64,000 nt of DNA. It comes from Planctomycetia bacterium. GTDB taxonomy: Bacteria > Planctomycetota > Planctomycetia > Pirellulales > Thermoguttaceae. Below, piece after piece: positions 7,669 to 16,847 of the stretch. The translations under genes were made by a program, and so were the position numbers. Location: NCBI GenBank assembly GCA_030527185.1, contig JAUNBF010000006.1, positions 29,755-93,754 of the forward strand. Reading direction: 5' to 3'. How positions within the stretch are numbered: the stretch's first letter is position 1; every line of letters begins with the position of its first letter. The notes under the pieces were generated by a model. That model was not told where the DNA came from. It did not search any database and saw only the letters and a list, made by a program, of their open reading frames with translations.

Positions 7669-9456
7669 ATGGAACCGATTAAAAAAATTCTTTTTATAAA
7701 TACTATCGAAACAGAATGTACTCAGTACGATTCCCGCATACTCCCATCGGTGGAGGTTGTCCTGCCGGAAATGAACGTAAAAATGGGCCCGCAGTGGAAT
7801 GAGTTGATTCTCAGTACCGACGCGGACGCGATTCTGGTGCCTCTGGATATTTATCCTTTTTTCATGCAGGGAAGTACCTTATTAAATAAGGTTCGGGAAG
7901 GGGTAGTGATTCTGGACGATGCCAATACGGTCGTCTGGTCGAATAAACAGTTTCAGGAATGGTTCTTCACCACCGGCCAACCCACGCAGCAGCAGGATTT
8001 CCTCAATTTTCTCGGAAGTCCTGTTTTTTTGGGCAAAAGTCATGAAGAATGGAATCCGATTACCGCGACGCGCAAGACCCACGCACATTCGCACTCCGAA
8101 TTTCGGCTGGACGACGGTCGTTATTTTGAAATTGAAGTCGATCCTTATGAAATTTCTGATGATAAACAACGGTATCTCCTCGTTTTTCTTCGCGACATTA
8201 CCCAACGCAAGCGGCAGGATAACAAACTGATTTCGCTCCACAATGCCGATCTGGAAATCAATCAGATGCCTGCTTCGGAAGTGTTGGAACTGGATCCCGA
8301 ACAGCGAATGGATCTGGTGAAGGACAATATTTTATATACGGCTCATTCGTTGTTGGAATACGAGATGCTGGAATTGCGGACGTACGACCCGGCGACGCGG
8401 AATTTGAATCTTTTTCTCCAGTACGGCATGACGCCCGAAGCACAGCAGCGGGAAGTGACTGTGGGGGAGAAAAATGGTGGTATCAACGGCTGGGTTGCCG
8501 AAAATCGTACCAGTTATCTCTGCATGGATTGCAGCCAGGATCCGCACTATTTGCCGGGAGGAATCGACGCTCGATCTTCCCTGACGCTTCCCATTCAGTT
8601 GCACGACGAATTGCTGGGGGTATTGAACGTGGAAAGTACGAGTGTCCGTGCCTTCAATGAGATGGACATTCGATTCATGGAGATTTTCGTGCGGGGAATT
8701 GCGGTAACGTTGAACACACTGCGGCTTTTGGACGAAGAGAAACAGAATACGCTGCAAACCAGTGTGGAGGAAATTCATGGCAAAGTGGCACTCCCCATCG
8801 GGAATATTCTGGGTGCGGCAATCCAGATGAGTGATTTGCTCCAGCAAAAATCGGTCGAGTCGTGCAAGCCGGAAATACAGTTGCAGTTGCACAAAATTAT
8901 CAAGAACGCTCAAAAGACCAAACAGGTTATCTTGGACATTGGCAAAGCTCTGACGATCGGTTTGGCCACAAAGGCGGAGGAGGAATCGGAGGAGGATTTG
9001 CAGGGAAAACGGGTTTTGCTGGTCGATTCCGATGAAGAGATTTTACAGCAGGGACACGAACTTTTAAGCCGCCATGGTTATTACGTGGATATTGCCCAGG
9101 AAGGTTCCCATGCGTTGGGGCTGGTACAGCTTGCGCTGAATGAAAATCGTCCCTATTATGCCATTCTGACACCGATCGAGAAGATTCCCGGATTTAAAAG
9201 TTGTACCCAATTTATCATGCGGATGGGGAGTCTTTACGGCAGGAAACATCCTCCCTTTGTTTTGTTGCAGCAGATTGGGATGTACAATCCTGAACATACG
9301 GTGGTGAATACGAAAATACGGTACCCCGGCTCTCAATTGACCGGAAAACCGTTTACGGAAGCGGTTTTGCTGGAGGCGATTCGTCGGGCGGCTCAGAATG
9401 CCAGTGTGATGGAACCCAATTTCGACGTTCCCCTTCAGCAATCTCTGTCTTCCTGA
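7669..9456 (+). CDS. PAS-GAF sensor with degenerate kinase dimerisation domain and pseudo-receiver
   Basis: 595 residues. Order: a short N-terminal receiver-like segment (1-60), PAS (about 72-180, ending FLRDITQRKRQ), GAF (about 215-355), a DHp-like helix pair with His370 in EEIHGKVALPIGNILG, and a C-terminal receiver fold (448-575). No HATPase_c domain (N, G1, F, G2 boxes) is present. The receiver keeps the acidic pair (VDSDEE) and the late lysine (GKPF, 560), but where the phospho-acceptor Asp should be it reads YAILTPIEKIPG (Thr/Pro). Inference: a non-catalytic scaffold, or a partner read by another kinase. It stands alone with its own promoter. Confidence 0.8.
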   Translation: MEPIKKILFINTIETECTQYDSRILPSVEVVLPEMNVKMGPQWNELILSTDADAILVPLDIYPFFMQGSTLLNKVREGVVILDDANTVVWSNKQFQEWFFTTGQPTQQQDFLNFLGSPVFLGKSHEEWNPITATRKTHAHSHSEFRLDDGRYFEIEVDPYEISDDKQRYLLVFLRDITQRKRQDNKLISLHNADLEINQMPASEVLELDPEQRMDLVKDNILYTAHSLLEYEMLELRTYDPATRNLNLFLQYGMTPEAQQREVTVGEKNGGINGWVAENRTSYLCMDCSQDPHYLPGGIDARSSLTLPIQLHDELLGVLNVESTSVRAFNEMDIRFMEIFVRGIAVTLNTLRLLDEEKQNTLQTSVEEIHGKVALPIGNILGAAIQMSDLLQQKSVESCKPEIQLQLHKIIKNAQKTKQVILDIGKALTIGLATKAEEESEEDLQGKRVLLVDSDEEILQQGHELLSRHGYYVDIAQEGSHALGLVQLALNENRPYYAILTPIEKIPGFKSCTQFIMRMGSLYGRKHPPFVLLQQIGMYNPEHTVVNTKIRYPGSQLTGKPFTEAVLLEAIRRAAQNASVMEPNFDVPLQQSLSS

Positions 9457-9524
9457 GAAGGGGGGGACGATTTGAAAATTTATGATGAATTTTGAGAAAA
9501 AATGGACAAATCCTCCTACCCCTC

Positions 9525-9553
9525 TTGATTCTCTCTTCTCTCTGTGGTATCTT
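9525..9553 (+). promoter_or_regulatory. Predicted sigma-70 promoter of dhaK-dhaL-lsrF
   Basis: TTGATT, 17-base spacer, TATCTT, about 55 bases before the chosen dhaK start. It supports transcription start inside the longer open frame rather than upstream of it. Confidence 0.5.
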
Positions 9554-9608
9554 AAATGTTTTAATGGATGATAGTCTTTTAGTGGAACTTTCACAGGGAG
9601 AACCTCGC

Positions 9609-10610
9609 ATGGTCATGAAAAAATTCATCAACGATCCGGCCAATCTTACCGCCGAGTTATTGGAAGGTCTGGTAATCACGAATGGAGACACGGTTAAGCT
9701 GGAACAGGAGAAGCTGGTCTGCCGTGTGGAGGAAAAGCCTCAGGATAAAGTGGCAGTCGTGACGCTGGGAGGAGCGGGACATGAACCGGCGTTGAGTGGT
9801 TTTGTGGGAAAGGGAATGCTGGATATTAGCGTCGTGGGCGATATTTTTGCCGCTCCTGGTCCGGTGGAAGTTCTGGAAGCGTTGAAAAAAGTGGATCGTC
9901 CGGCAGGAACGCTGCTGGTGATTCTCAACCATGCCGGCGACGTTCTCAGTGGCACGATGGCTCTGGAAATGGCGGAAGCGGAAGGTTTGAAGAATATTCA
10001 GAGCGTGAATACGCACGAAGATATTGCTCCTGGTGCCGACGCGCCGGTGGAAGACCGCCGTGGTCTGGTGGGGTGCATTCCGTTGATTAAAGTGGCCGGA
10101 GCGGCTGCGGAACGCGGGTGGAGTCTGGATGAGGTAACGCGGGTGGCGAATAAATTCAACGACCAGATGGCGACGCTGGCCGTGGCGCTGCGTGGCGCGA
10201 CGCATCCGTCCAACGGCATGGTGATTTCCGAGTTGGGAGACGACGAGATGGAAATCGGCATGGGACAGCATGGCGAAGCGGGAACGGGTCGTGGAAAAAT
10301 GCTGCCGTGCGACGAAACGGTGGAGAAAATGCTCCTTCCGTTGGTGGAAGCGGTCAAGGCAAAAAGTGGAGACCAGGTTTTGCTGCTGGTGAACGGTTCG
10401 GGAGCGACGACGCTGATGGAAATGTTCATCGTGGCGCGGTCGGCCAAGAAATTCCTGGAAGGACGTGGGATTACATTGGCGGTCTGCAAGGCCGGGGAGT
10501 ATCTGACGGTGCAGGAAACGGCCGGATTCCAGTTGCTGCTGGCCAAGGTGGACGACGAGATTCTGGATTTGTGGAACGATCCTTGCAAAACCCCGACCTG
10601 GTGTTGGTGA
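9609..10610 (+). CDS. dhaK: Dihydroxyacetone kinase, DhaK subunit
   Basis: 333 residues from the ATG at 9609, which has AGGGAG 8 bases upstream; the open frame extends further up but without a site. DhaK binds the ketose substrate covalently through a histidine: IGMGQHGEAG gives His221. Substrate-pocket motifs GGAGHEP (54-60) and NHAGDVLSG (Asp111) are present. It is followed after 14 bases by dhaL. No DhaM (PTS phosphodonor) is in the window, so the energy source is open. The true substrate need not be dihydroxyacetone, because the cluster continues with lsrF. Confidence 0.9.
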   Translation: MVMKKFINDPANLTAELLEGLVITNGDTVKLEQEKLVCRVEEKPQDKVAVVTLGGAGHEPALSGFVGKGMLDISVVGDIFAAPGPVEVLEALKKVDRPAGTLLVILNHAGDVLSGTMALEMAEAEGLKNIQSVNTHEDIAPGADAPVEDRRGLVGCIPLIKVAGAAAERGWSLDEVTRVANKFNDQMATLAVALRGATHPSNGMVISELGDDEMEIGMGQHGEAGTGRGKMLPCDETVEKMLLPLVEAVKAKSGDQVLLLVNGSGATTLMEMFIVARSAKKFLEGRGITLAVCKAGEYLTVQETAGFQLLLAKVDDEILDLWNDPCKTPTWCW

Positions 10611-10624
10611 GAGGAGAAAAAAAC

Positions 10625-11257
10625 ATGAAGGAGATTCGTTTGGAAGCCCTGCTGGAACGGTTTCGCAAGGCTTTTCAGAAGATTCGGGAGCAGGTGGAAA
10701 CGCTGACGAAACTCGACGCGGCGACAGGGGATGGCGACCACGGCGTGACGATGGTTCGGATTGTCGATAAGGCAGAAGCGGCGATGGATGCCAAAGGTTT
10801 TACCGATTTTCCCGCACTGTTCAAGGCGATGGGGATGGGCGCGATGTCGGCAGGTGGTGGTTCCGCCGGGCCGCTCATGGGCCAGTTTTTTCTCGGTCTT
10901 GCGCAAGGTTTGCCGGAAAATCCCGACGCGATGGATACGGCGGCGGTGGCGAAATTTTTCGAGGCGGGTCACGCGGGAATGTTCAAGTTTTCCAAAGCGA
11001 ATGTGGGCGACCGCACGATGATGGACGCGCTGAAACCTGCGGTGGACGCTCTTCAGGCCAGTGCCGCGGCAGGCGAAGATGTCGAGACGGCACTTCAAAA
11101 AGCGGCGGCGGCAGCTACGGAAGGTGCCCGGGCGACAGAGCAGATGTTGGCAAAATTCGGCCGTGCCCGGAATCTGGGCGACCGCGTTTTAGGATCCGCC
11201 GATCCTGGAGCAACCTCGTGGAGCTTCCTTTTTCAGGGACTTACAGATAATGATTAA
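10625..11257 (+). CDS. dhaL: Dihydroxyacetone kinase, DhaL nucleotide-binding subunit
   Basis: 210 residues from the ATG at 10625 with GAGGAG upstream; an overlapping longer frame would start inside dhaK and is rejected. The metal/ADP motif DAATGDGDHG gives Asp31, Asp36 and Asp38. GGSAGPLMG, VGDRTMMDAL and LGDRVLGSADPGATS are all family hallmarks. The subunit transfers phosphate to the ketose held by DhaK. The length matches the stand-alone DhaL family. Confidence 0.9.
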   Translation: MKEIRLEALLERFRKAFQKIREQVETLTKLDAATGDGDHGVTMVRIVDKAEAAMDAKGFTDFPALFKAMGMGAMSAGGGSAGPLMGQFFLGLAQGLPENPDAMDTAAVAKFFEAGHAGMFKFSKANVGDRTMMDALKPAVDALQASAAAGEDVETALQKAAAAATEGARATEQMLAKFGRARNLGDRVLGSADPGATSWSFLFQGLTDND

Positions 11258-11276
11258 TGGATAATGGTTGATATTG
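11247..11276. repeat. Degenerate AT-rich repeat, copy 5
   Basis: GATAATGATTAATGGATAATGGTTGATATTG-like string at the dhaL end, 35 bases before lsrF. It resembles a decayed member of the ATTGATAATT family. Confidence 0.35.
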
Positions 11277-11310
11277 TAACAATATTTTTTATGGATTGAG
11301 GATTTTCAAA

Positions 11311-12186
11311 ATGGCTGACGCATCAGGAAACAAAATTGCGAAGAATTATTATACCGACGTTCCTGTCAAGAACGAAGGTTTCTATCTGAAGGGTCTCAAT
11401 GGCTACGATTGGGGAATCAAAGACCGCATGACGCGGATGTTCAACCCGAAAAGTGGGCGGACGGTCATGCTGGCGTTTGACCACGGTTACATCATGGGAC
11501 CGACGGCAGGGTTGGAACGGATGGATATTACCGTCACGCCGCTCATCGAGTATGCCGACGTGCTGATGTGTACGCGGGGAGCCTTGCGTTCGTGCGTTCC
11601 GGCCAACTCCAACAAACCGGTCGCGTTGCGATGTTCGACCGGGGCAACGTTGCTGCGGGAATTGAGCTACGAATGTATCGGTGTCAACATCGACGACGCG
11701 ATTCGGCTGAACGCTTCCGCCATGGCGATTCAGGTCTTTGCCGGAGCTGAGTTTGAGCATAATTCGTTGAAAAACCTGGCGGAAACGGTGGATGCTGGCG
11801 TTCGTTACGGAATCCCGACGCTGGGCGTGACGGCAGTTGGCAAAGACATGGTGCGCGACGCCCGGTATCTCGGCATGGCGACGCGGGTTTGTGCCGAGTT
11901 GGGTTGCCAGTTCGTGAAAACGTACTACTGCTCGGAAGGTTTTGAAGAAGTCGTGGCAGGCTGCCCGGTTCCGATTGTGATTGCGGGCGGGAAAAAATTG
12001 CCGGAAGACGAGGCGTTGGAAATGTGCTGGAACGCCATCAACGAAGGAGCCGCGGGAGTGGACATGGGACGGAATATTTTCCAGGCTCAAGACCCGATTG
12101 CCATGATTCAAGCCGTTCGAGAGATTGTTCACAACAACGAAACGGCGGAAAAAGCGTATCAGCTTTATTGCGACACGAAAAAATAG
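11311..12186 (+). CDS. lsrF: LsrF-type class I aldolase/thiolase
   Basis: 291 residues from the ATG at 11311 (GAGG 9 bases upstream), exactly the length of the enterobacterial LsrF. The sequence follows LsrF closely by eye: [41 protein letters not shown]-type C-terminus, and KTYY with Lys203 at the catalytic position. LsrF transfers an acetyl group from 3-hydroxy-5-phosphonooxypentane-2,4-dione to CoA in autoinducer-2 breakdown. Here it follows a DhaK-DhaL kinase pair instead of lsrK, and lsrG and the lsr transporter are absent. Inference: the kinase and aldolase process a phosphorylated ketose, AI-2 derived or a different one. Confidence 0.85.
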   Translation: MADASGNKIAKNYYTDVPVKNEGFYLKGLNGYDWGIKDRMTRMFNPKSGRTVMLAFDHGYIMGPTAGLERMDITVTPLIEYADVLMCTRGALRSCVPANSNKPVALRCSTGATLLRELSYECIGVNIDDAIRLNASAMAIQVFAGAEFEHNSLKNLAETVDAGVRYGIPTLGVTAVGKDMVRDARYLGMATRVCAELGCQFVKTYYCSEGFEEVVAGCPVPIVIAGGKKLPEDEALEMCWNAINEGAAGVDMGRNIFQAQDPIAMIQAVREIVHNNETAEKAYQLYCDTKK

Positions 12187-12215
12187 TCTCCTGTTGAATC
12201 AGGAAGGAATTACGG

Positions 12216-12252
12216 CGCAGTTTCTATAAGAAGCTGCGTCTTCCTGTTTTTT
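12216..12252 (+). terminator. Predicted terminator after lsrF
   Basis: Stem CGCAGTTTC / GAAGCTGCG (9 pairs, one G-T) with a TATAA loop, followed by a T-rich tail ending TTTTTT. It lies 30 bases after the lsrF stop and 15 bases before the transporter gene. Confidence 0.6.
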
Positions 12253-12266
12253 GCTCCGAGTCTTCC

Positions 12267-13238
12267 ATGATATTTCCTGTTCTCAATGCCACGCTTTCGG
12301 TCTTTCTGCTGATTGTGGCAGGTGGTTTTCTGCGTTGGGTGGGCTGTTTGCGGAAGGAAGCGGATGGATCGTTGATGTCGTTGTGTATCAACGTGTTGTA
12401 TCCCTGCCTGATTTTCGACAAGATTTCCCAAACGGATATTCTGGCTCATTGGGAAACGATGTGGGCAGCGCCGTTGGCAGGATATTTATCGGTTTTGCTG
12501 ACGTTGCTCATGGCAAACGTTTTTACCTGGCTGCCACGTAAGGTGACCGGTTTGCGGTCGGCGGAGGAGTGCCGGACGTTTGCGTGTGCCACGTCGTTGT
12601 ACAATTACGGTTATTTGCCGATTCCGATCTTGCTACTGCTCTATCCCAACGACCCGGAAATCATGAGTATGCTTTTCGTGTTTGTTTTAGGGGTGGAACT
12701 GGCGGTTTGGACGTGTGCGGTGCCCTGTTTGGCGGGTGGATTTCATCGTGGCTGGTGGAAAAACATGCTGACCGTGCCGTTTATCACGATTTTGGTCTCG
12801 GCAGGTCTCAATATTTTGGGCATTTTGCCATGGATTCCGAGTACCATTCGCCAGACGATTCAGTGGGTGGGGCTGGGACAAATCTCCCTTCCGCTCTTGA
12901 TTATCGGGGCGATTATTTACGATCAATTGCTGGAATCACGGGAACTTCGCCGTTGGGAGACGCTTCCTGTCGTTGGCTGGACACTCTTTTTTCGTAGCGT
13001 TTTTTTCCCATTCGTGATGATTCTCGCCGCCTTGGGGTTGTCGAGTTATCCCCTTTTGCAGAAGATTTTAATCATTCAGGCCGCGATGCCCTCCGCGATG
13101 ATGATTGTGATGTTCACGCGGATTTTTGGCGGTTCACCCGTCACCGCCGTGCAGGCCGTGTTATCGACGAACTTTTTCACCCCTATCACAACCGTATTTT
13201 GGATTACACTGGGGATGTGGCTTCTATTCCCTGCCTAG
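12267..13238 (+). CDS. AEC family transporter (auxin efflux carrier-like)
   Basis: 323 residues, strongly hydrophobic, with about ten membrane segments spread from residue 5 to the C-terminus. It has the MemT/AEC pattern: conserved NVLYPCLIFDKIS near residue 45, SLYNYGYLPIP near 112, and PSAMMIVMFTRIFGG near 280. The family moves small organic acids or other anions. It starts 80 bases after lsrF on the same strand, separated by a likely terminator, so it is either read-through or weakly linked to the dha-lsrF operon. Its substrate cannot be told from sequence. Confidence 0.85.
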   Translation: MIFPVLNATLSVFLLIVAGGFLRWVGCLRKEADGSLMSLCINVLYPCLIFDKISQTDILAHWETMWAAPLAGYLSVLLTLLMANVFTWLPRKVTGLRSAEECRTFACATSLYNYGYLPIPILLLLYPNDPEIMSMLFVFVLGVELAVWTCAVPCLAGGFHRGWWKNMLTVPFITILVSAGLNILGILPWIPSTIRQTIQWVGLGQISLPLLIIGAIIYDQLLESRELRRWETLPVVGWTLFFRSVFFPFVMILAALGLSSYPLLQKILIIQAAMPSAMMIVMFTRIFGGSPVTAVQAVLSTNFFTPITTVFWITLGMWLLFPA

Positions 13239-13279
13239 TGCCGCGTCAAATCAATGGAATTTCGCTACACTTGCCCTCG

Positions 13280-14179
13280 CTATTTTTTCTCGACTACCAA
13301 AATCCGTTCCTGACGGTCGAGGTCGCGGATGGTTTGGAGGTATTCCAGAGATTTTACGTTTTTCACCATCTCCACCACTTCCGTATGAATCATCGGGCTG
13401 AGTTCCATGAAAAGTCGTCCGCCGGGACGGAGAAATTCGGATGTTTGGTGGAGGAGACGCGAAATCAGTTCGGTTCCCTTTTCGCCGCCAAAGAGAGCCA
13501 CGTGAGGTTCGTAACGGCAGACGTTGGTTTCCAATTCCCGCCCCATTTCCGCCCGTCCCACGTATGGCGGATTGGAAAGGATGGCGTCAAACGTCCCTTT
13601 TTCCGATGTTTCCAGAGCCGCAAAAAGGTCACTTTGCACCAGACGCACACGATTTTGCAACCGGGAAGCGTACTTTTCCACATTCTTTCGGGCAACTTCC
13701 AGTGCCTTGGGAGAAATATCGATAGCGGTGACGCGGCTGTTTTTCAGATGGATGGCGCTGGTGATGGCCAAAATGCCACTTCCTGTCCCCACGTCGGCCA
13801 TTTTCCACGCTTTTTCCATCCCCTCCGGCAACGTTTTTGCCCAGTCAAACAGACCCATGAGCAGAAACTCCGTTTCGGGACGGGGAATCAGAACGTTTTC
13901 GTTCACCTCAAAATCGAGCGAGTAAAACTCCTTTTTACCCACCAGATACGCCACCGGTTTCCCTGCCGCCCGCTCTTGAATCATGGCCTTGAATTGAACA
14001 CGTTCTTCCAAAGTTGGCTCATAATCGAACCGGGTATACAAATCCACTCGTGAACAACCCAACACCTCAGCCAGCAAAACTTCCGCGTCCAGCCGAGGAC
14101 TTTCCGCGTGATGCTGTTTCAGGTAATCGGTCGTCCAAGTCAACAAACGCAGCACACTCCAAGTTTCTTCCGTACTCAT
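13280..14179 (-). CDS. prmC: Peptide chain release factor N5-glutamine methyltransferase
   Basis: 299 residues. The N-terminal helical domain ends with the hinge GKPVAYLVGKKEFY. IPRPETE (98-104) is the PrmC-specific motif, GTGSG (131-135) binds S-adenosylmethionine and NPPY (203-206) is the catalytic glutamine-methyltransferase motif. It methylates the GGQ glutamine of RF1/RF2. It is convergent with the transporter gene, 41 bases apart. A clear promoter lies upstream. The usual prfA neighbour is absent. Confidence 0.95.
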   Translation of the reverse strand: MSTEETWSVLRLLTWTTDYLKQHHAESPRLDAEVLLAEVLGCSRVDLYTRFDYEPTLEERVQFKAMIQERAAGKPVAYLVGKKEFYSLDFEVNENVLIPRPETEFLLMGLFDWAKTLPEGMEKAWKMADVGTGSGILAITSAIHLKNSRVTAIDISPKALEVARKNVEKYASRLQNRVRLVQSDLFAALETSEKGTFDAILSNPPYVGRAEMGRELETNVCRYEPHVALFGGEKGTELISRLLHQTSEFLRPGGRLFMELSPMIHTEVVEMVKNVKSLEYLQTIRDLDRQERILVVEKK

Positions 14180-14216
14180 TCACCACTCCGCTTTTTGGAA
14201 TTTTCATCGTTTCCCA

Positions 14217-14244
14217 ATTATAGACGCCTGTGGAAAAAAGTCAA
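14217..14244 (-). promoter_or_regulatory. Predicted sigma-70 promoter of prmC
   Basis: On the minus strand: TTGACT, 16-base spacer, TATAAT, ending 38 bases before the prmC start. Confidence 0.6.
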
Positions 14245-14426
14245 GAGAAAATTTCCTCACTTTGTTATTGGTGGCAAAAGAAAGGGCGTGTTCTGAGGCA
14301 AAACGCTCTTGTGTGTGCCGGGACGGGTTGAAAGAAGAGAAAAAAAGATTAAAATAATAAATATTGTCAGTGGAATGGAGTTCCCCCCTTCTCCCTTTTC
14401 AGGGATACAAACAAGAGAGTCCCGAC

Positions 14427-15377
14427 GTGACGGAAAATACGCCTTATTTTTTGCCGGAAGATCGAAAACATGTTATTCTCAGCGTCAATCCCAAAGCGGG
14501 AAGGCGAAATTCGCGGTTGCGCGTCCAACGGTTGGAGGCGGCATTGCAAAAGGAAGGGTTGACGGTCGAGACGATGACCGACCTCCAGCAAGTGGCGGAG
14601 AAGGCCAATCTCTGGTTTGAGGAGCGGAAACTGCGGGCGCTGATCGGTATCGGGGGAGATGGAACGGCGGCAGAATTGACCAACCGAACGGTGCCGGGCG
14701 TGCCGATTGCGCTTTTGCCCAGTGGAACGGCCAATCTGCTGGCGAAACACTTTCGATACAGTTTTAAGCCGGAAAAATTTGCCCGGATGATTCTTCAGGG
14801 GAAGGTTTTGACCATCGACGCAGCCCGTGCCAATGGCCGTATTTTCCTCACCATGATCGGAAGTGGCTTCGATGCCGACGTCGTGGAGCAAGTCCATCAG
14901 GCCAGGATGGCACACCCGAAACATGCGCATATCAACTACTTTTCCTACACGAAACCGATTCTGCACTCCATCCTGCACTACCCTTTTCCACGGGTGCAAC
15001 TGGAAATTCTGGATGCGGAGGGAAAGGTACTCGAAACGCTCCACGATTCGCACTGGCTCTTCATCAGCAACATTCCCAAATATGGTTGGGGGGTACCGAT
15101 TACGCCCAAAGCGGTGCCGAACGATGGTGTGATGGATGCCTGTCTCTGGCGTGGTGGGTCGCTGGCAAGTGGTCTTTTCCTCACCGTCACGGCACAATGC
15201 GGAATCCACCCCTGGTTTTCCCGATGTCACATGCGAACAGGAAACCGGTTTCGGATTTCGCTGGCTCCCGGCCAAAAAGATGTGCCGGTGCCGTATCAAC
15301 TCGATGGCGACCCGGGTGGAAATTTGCCAGTCGAAGTGGAAGTCCTTCCCAGGCGGCTGACGATTTACGTTCGGTAG
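14427..15377 (+). CDS. Diacylglycerol/lipid kinase family protein (YegS/DagK-like)
   Basis: 316 residues if the GTG at 14427 is used. No ATG precedes the conserved N-terminus, and TTG/GTG codons at 14364-14370 are alternatives; the start is uncertain. Motifs: SVNPKAGRRNSR near the start, the ATP/catalytic loop GIGGDGTAAE, and LLPSGTANLLAKH, all standard for the DAGK catalytic domain. GSGFDADVV and the C-terminal YQLDGDPGG follow. It probably phosphorylates diacylglycerol or a related membrane lipid in the cytoplasm. It stands alone, convergent with the next gene across a bidirectional terminator. Confidence 0.85.
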   Translation: MTENTPYFLPEDRKHVILSVNPKAGRRNSRLRVQRLEAALQKEGLTVETMTDLQQVAEKANLWFEERKLRALIGIGGDGTAAELTNRTVPGVPIALLPSGTANLLAKHFRYSFKPEKFARMILQGKVLTIDAARANGRIFLTMIGSGFDADVVEQVHQARMAHPKHAHINYFSYTKPILHSILHYPFPRVQLEILDAEGKVLETLHDSHWLFISNIPKYGWGVPITPKAVPNDGVMDACLWRGGSLASGLFLTVTAQCGIHPWFSRCHMRTGNRFRISLAPGQKDVPVPYQLDGDPGGNLPVEVEVLPRRLTIYVR

Positions 15378-15400
15378 AAAATTCCTGCCGCATCTCTCGG

Positions 15401-15450
15401 AAAACGAATAAAACCCAACCTCTCTATCGGGAAAGATTGGGTTTTCGCGT
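15401..15450. terminator. Bidirectional terminator between lipid kinase and secreted protein genes
   Basis: AAAACCCAA / TTGGGTTTT, 9 perfect pairs, loop about 18 bases. A- and T-rich arms supply U-tracts in both directions. It sits between convergent stops at 15377 and 15477. Confidence 0.65.
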
Positions 15451-15476
15451 TTCAGGAAAATTTTAACTCAGCCGTC

Positions 15477-16847
15477 TTACGGAATCAGGAATACCAGGGC
15501 TGTCGCAATTCCACCTTCCGCAATGCCTGCCCGGATGGTGAAGGGGACGGGATTCCACTTGTAAGGAGCACAACTTCCCGGTCGGTAATAGCCCAACGGG
15601 TACTGGCACTCGTTGACCGGATCCATCGCAATGAGGTACGGCAGGGCGGGAACCGTGATGATGAATTCCGCACCAGACAACAACGGTTGGAGAATCGGTC
15701 CGGCCGAATGTCCGTAACGTTCCACCGCAGGCTGCTCGAAATAAAGCGGTTTGTGGCAAAGGTTGGAGGCTGTCCAGGTGACGTGCGTCCCGGCAAACTG
15801 TCGGACGGGGAAAGATTCGTCTTCCGAAGCCAGTGGACAGTCGATCGGGAAATTGCCGTCGGGGGGGGTGATGTCGTTGGTGATTTCCCGAATCATCTTC
15901 ATGTCACGCGGTTTCGGACAACTGTTGTCCAGCGTAATCTTCCGGTCGAACTGATTCCACGGGTCTTCCCTCTGCACCTCTTCACCAGCTTCCCCTTCCG
16001 AAAGGGAGGGACGGCGACCCAGGTTGCTCTCAGGAACCGGCAGACTACTTTCCGGCAATTCCATCTCCTCGGAATGAGGAAGAATTTCGTTTCGACGCGG
16101 TGCGACTGAAGAATTATCCGCCGGACGTTCTCCCAGTTCTCCCTGGTTCCGTCCATTTCCAATCGCTCCCGGTTTCAGTGCATCCACATCGAAACTGTCT
16201 TCTTCCAATAAAGTATTTCCCAAGGGGGATTCGTCCAGACTCGGAATATTCGGCGTTTCCACATCGTCCAACGTTCCCATTTCCGGGATTTCCATTTCGG
16301 AGAGGCCGGAAGGAGTGCCGTTTCCATTCAAACTCTGAAAATCCTCCAAAGATTCCGTCGGAATTTCCAACGCCGACGTTTCCCCTGTCGGATTCACGCC
16401 CGGCAAATTCCCATTCTGAGCAACACGCCGAACAGGTTTTCCGTTTCGGACAATCGACGTGTTGGAAGAAACCTGTTCTTCCGCGGAAACCAGTCGTACC
16501 GAATTTTCCTCGGAATATTCCGTTGGAATGGCCTGGCTGGAACGTTGCTGAATCTCACGGGCTTCCGGCGCATTGACCGGCACCCATTTCAACGCACGCC
16601 CCGAAGAAGAGGCAGTTGCCGAAGCGGACTTTCGGCTCGATTCATAAGAGACCAACTTTACCGGAGCTTCCTCCTGACGGGCCAAAGAACCCGCCGGGGA
16701 AGTCGGACTTTTCTGATAATACACCAGGCGGACCACATCCTCCGCCGTCCACGCCACGGTTCCCGATAACAGAACCAGAAGCGCAGGAAAACTAACCGTT
16801 ATCTTCCGAGTTGTAATTAGGAGCTTCCTGAGTAATTTTGATGTCAT
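15477..16847 (-). CDS. Secreted protein with conserved planctomycete C-terminal domain
   Basis: 456 residues from the ATG at 16847 (GGAG 10 bases upstream). That start lies inside the 3' end of guaB, giving a 56-base overlap in another frame. The signal peptide is roughly residues 12-35 (hydrophobic [15 protein letters not shown]). Residues 40-320 are acidic, Ser/Pro/Glu-rich and probably disordered. The last about 140 residues form a compact domain with six or more cysteines ([31 protein letters not shown]) that I associate with planctomycete-specific secreted proteins of unknown function. It ends in a hydrophobic stretch. Translational coupling to guaB is likely. Confidence 0.75.
   Translation of the reverse strand: MTSKLLRKLLITTRKITVSFPALLVLLSGTVAWTAEDVVRLVYYQKSPTSPAGSLARQEEAPVKLVSYESSRKSASATASSSGRALKWVPVNAPEAREIQQRSSQAIPTEYSEENSVRLVSAEEQVSSNTSIVRNGKPVRRVAQNGNLPGVNPTGETSALEIPTESLEDFQSLNGNGTPSGLSEMEIPEMGTLDDVETPNIPSLDESPLGNTLLEEDSFDVDALKPGAIGNGRNQGELGERPADNSSVAPRRNEILPHSEEMELPESSLPVPESNLGRRPSLSEGEAGEEVQREDPWNQFDRKITLDNSCPKPRDMKMIREITNDITPPDGNFPIDCPLASEDESFPVRQFAGTHVTWTASNLCHKPLYFEQPAVERYGHSAGPILQPLLSGAEFIITVPALPYLIAMDPVNECQYPLGYYRPGSCAPYKWNPVPFTIRAGIAEGGIATALVFLIP

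Noticed and set aside
10307..10624. N-terminal extension of DhaL
   Set aside because: Would lie inside dhaK in another frame; the ATG at 10625 has a good ribosome site and gives a normal DhaL length.
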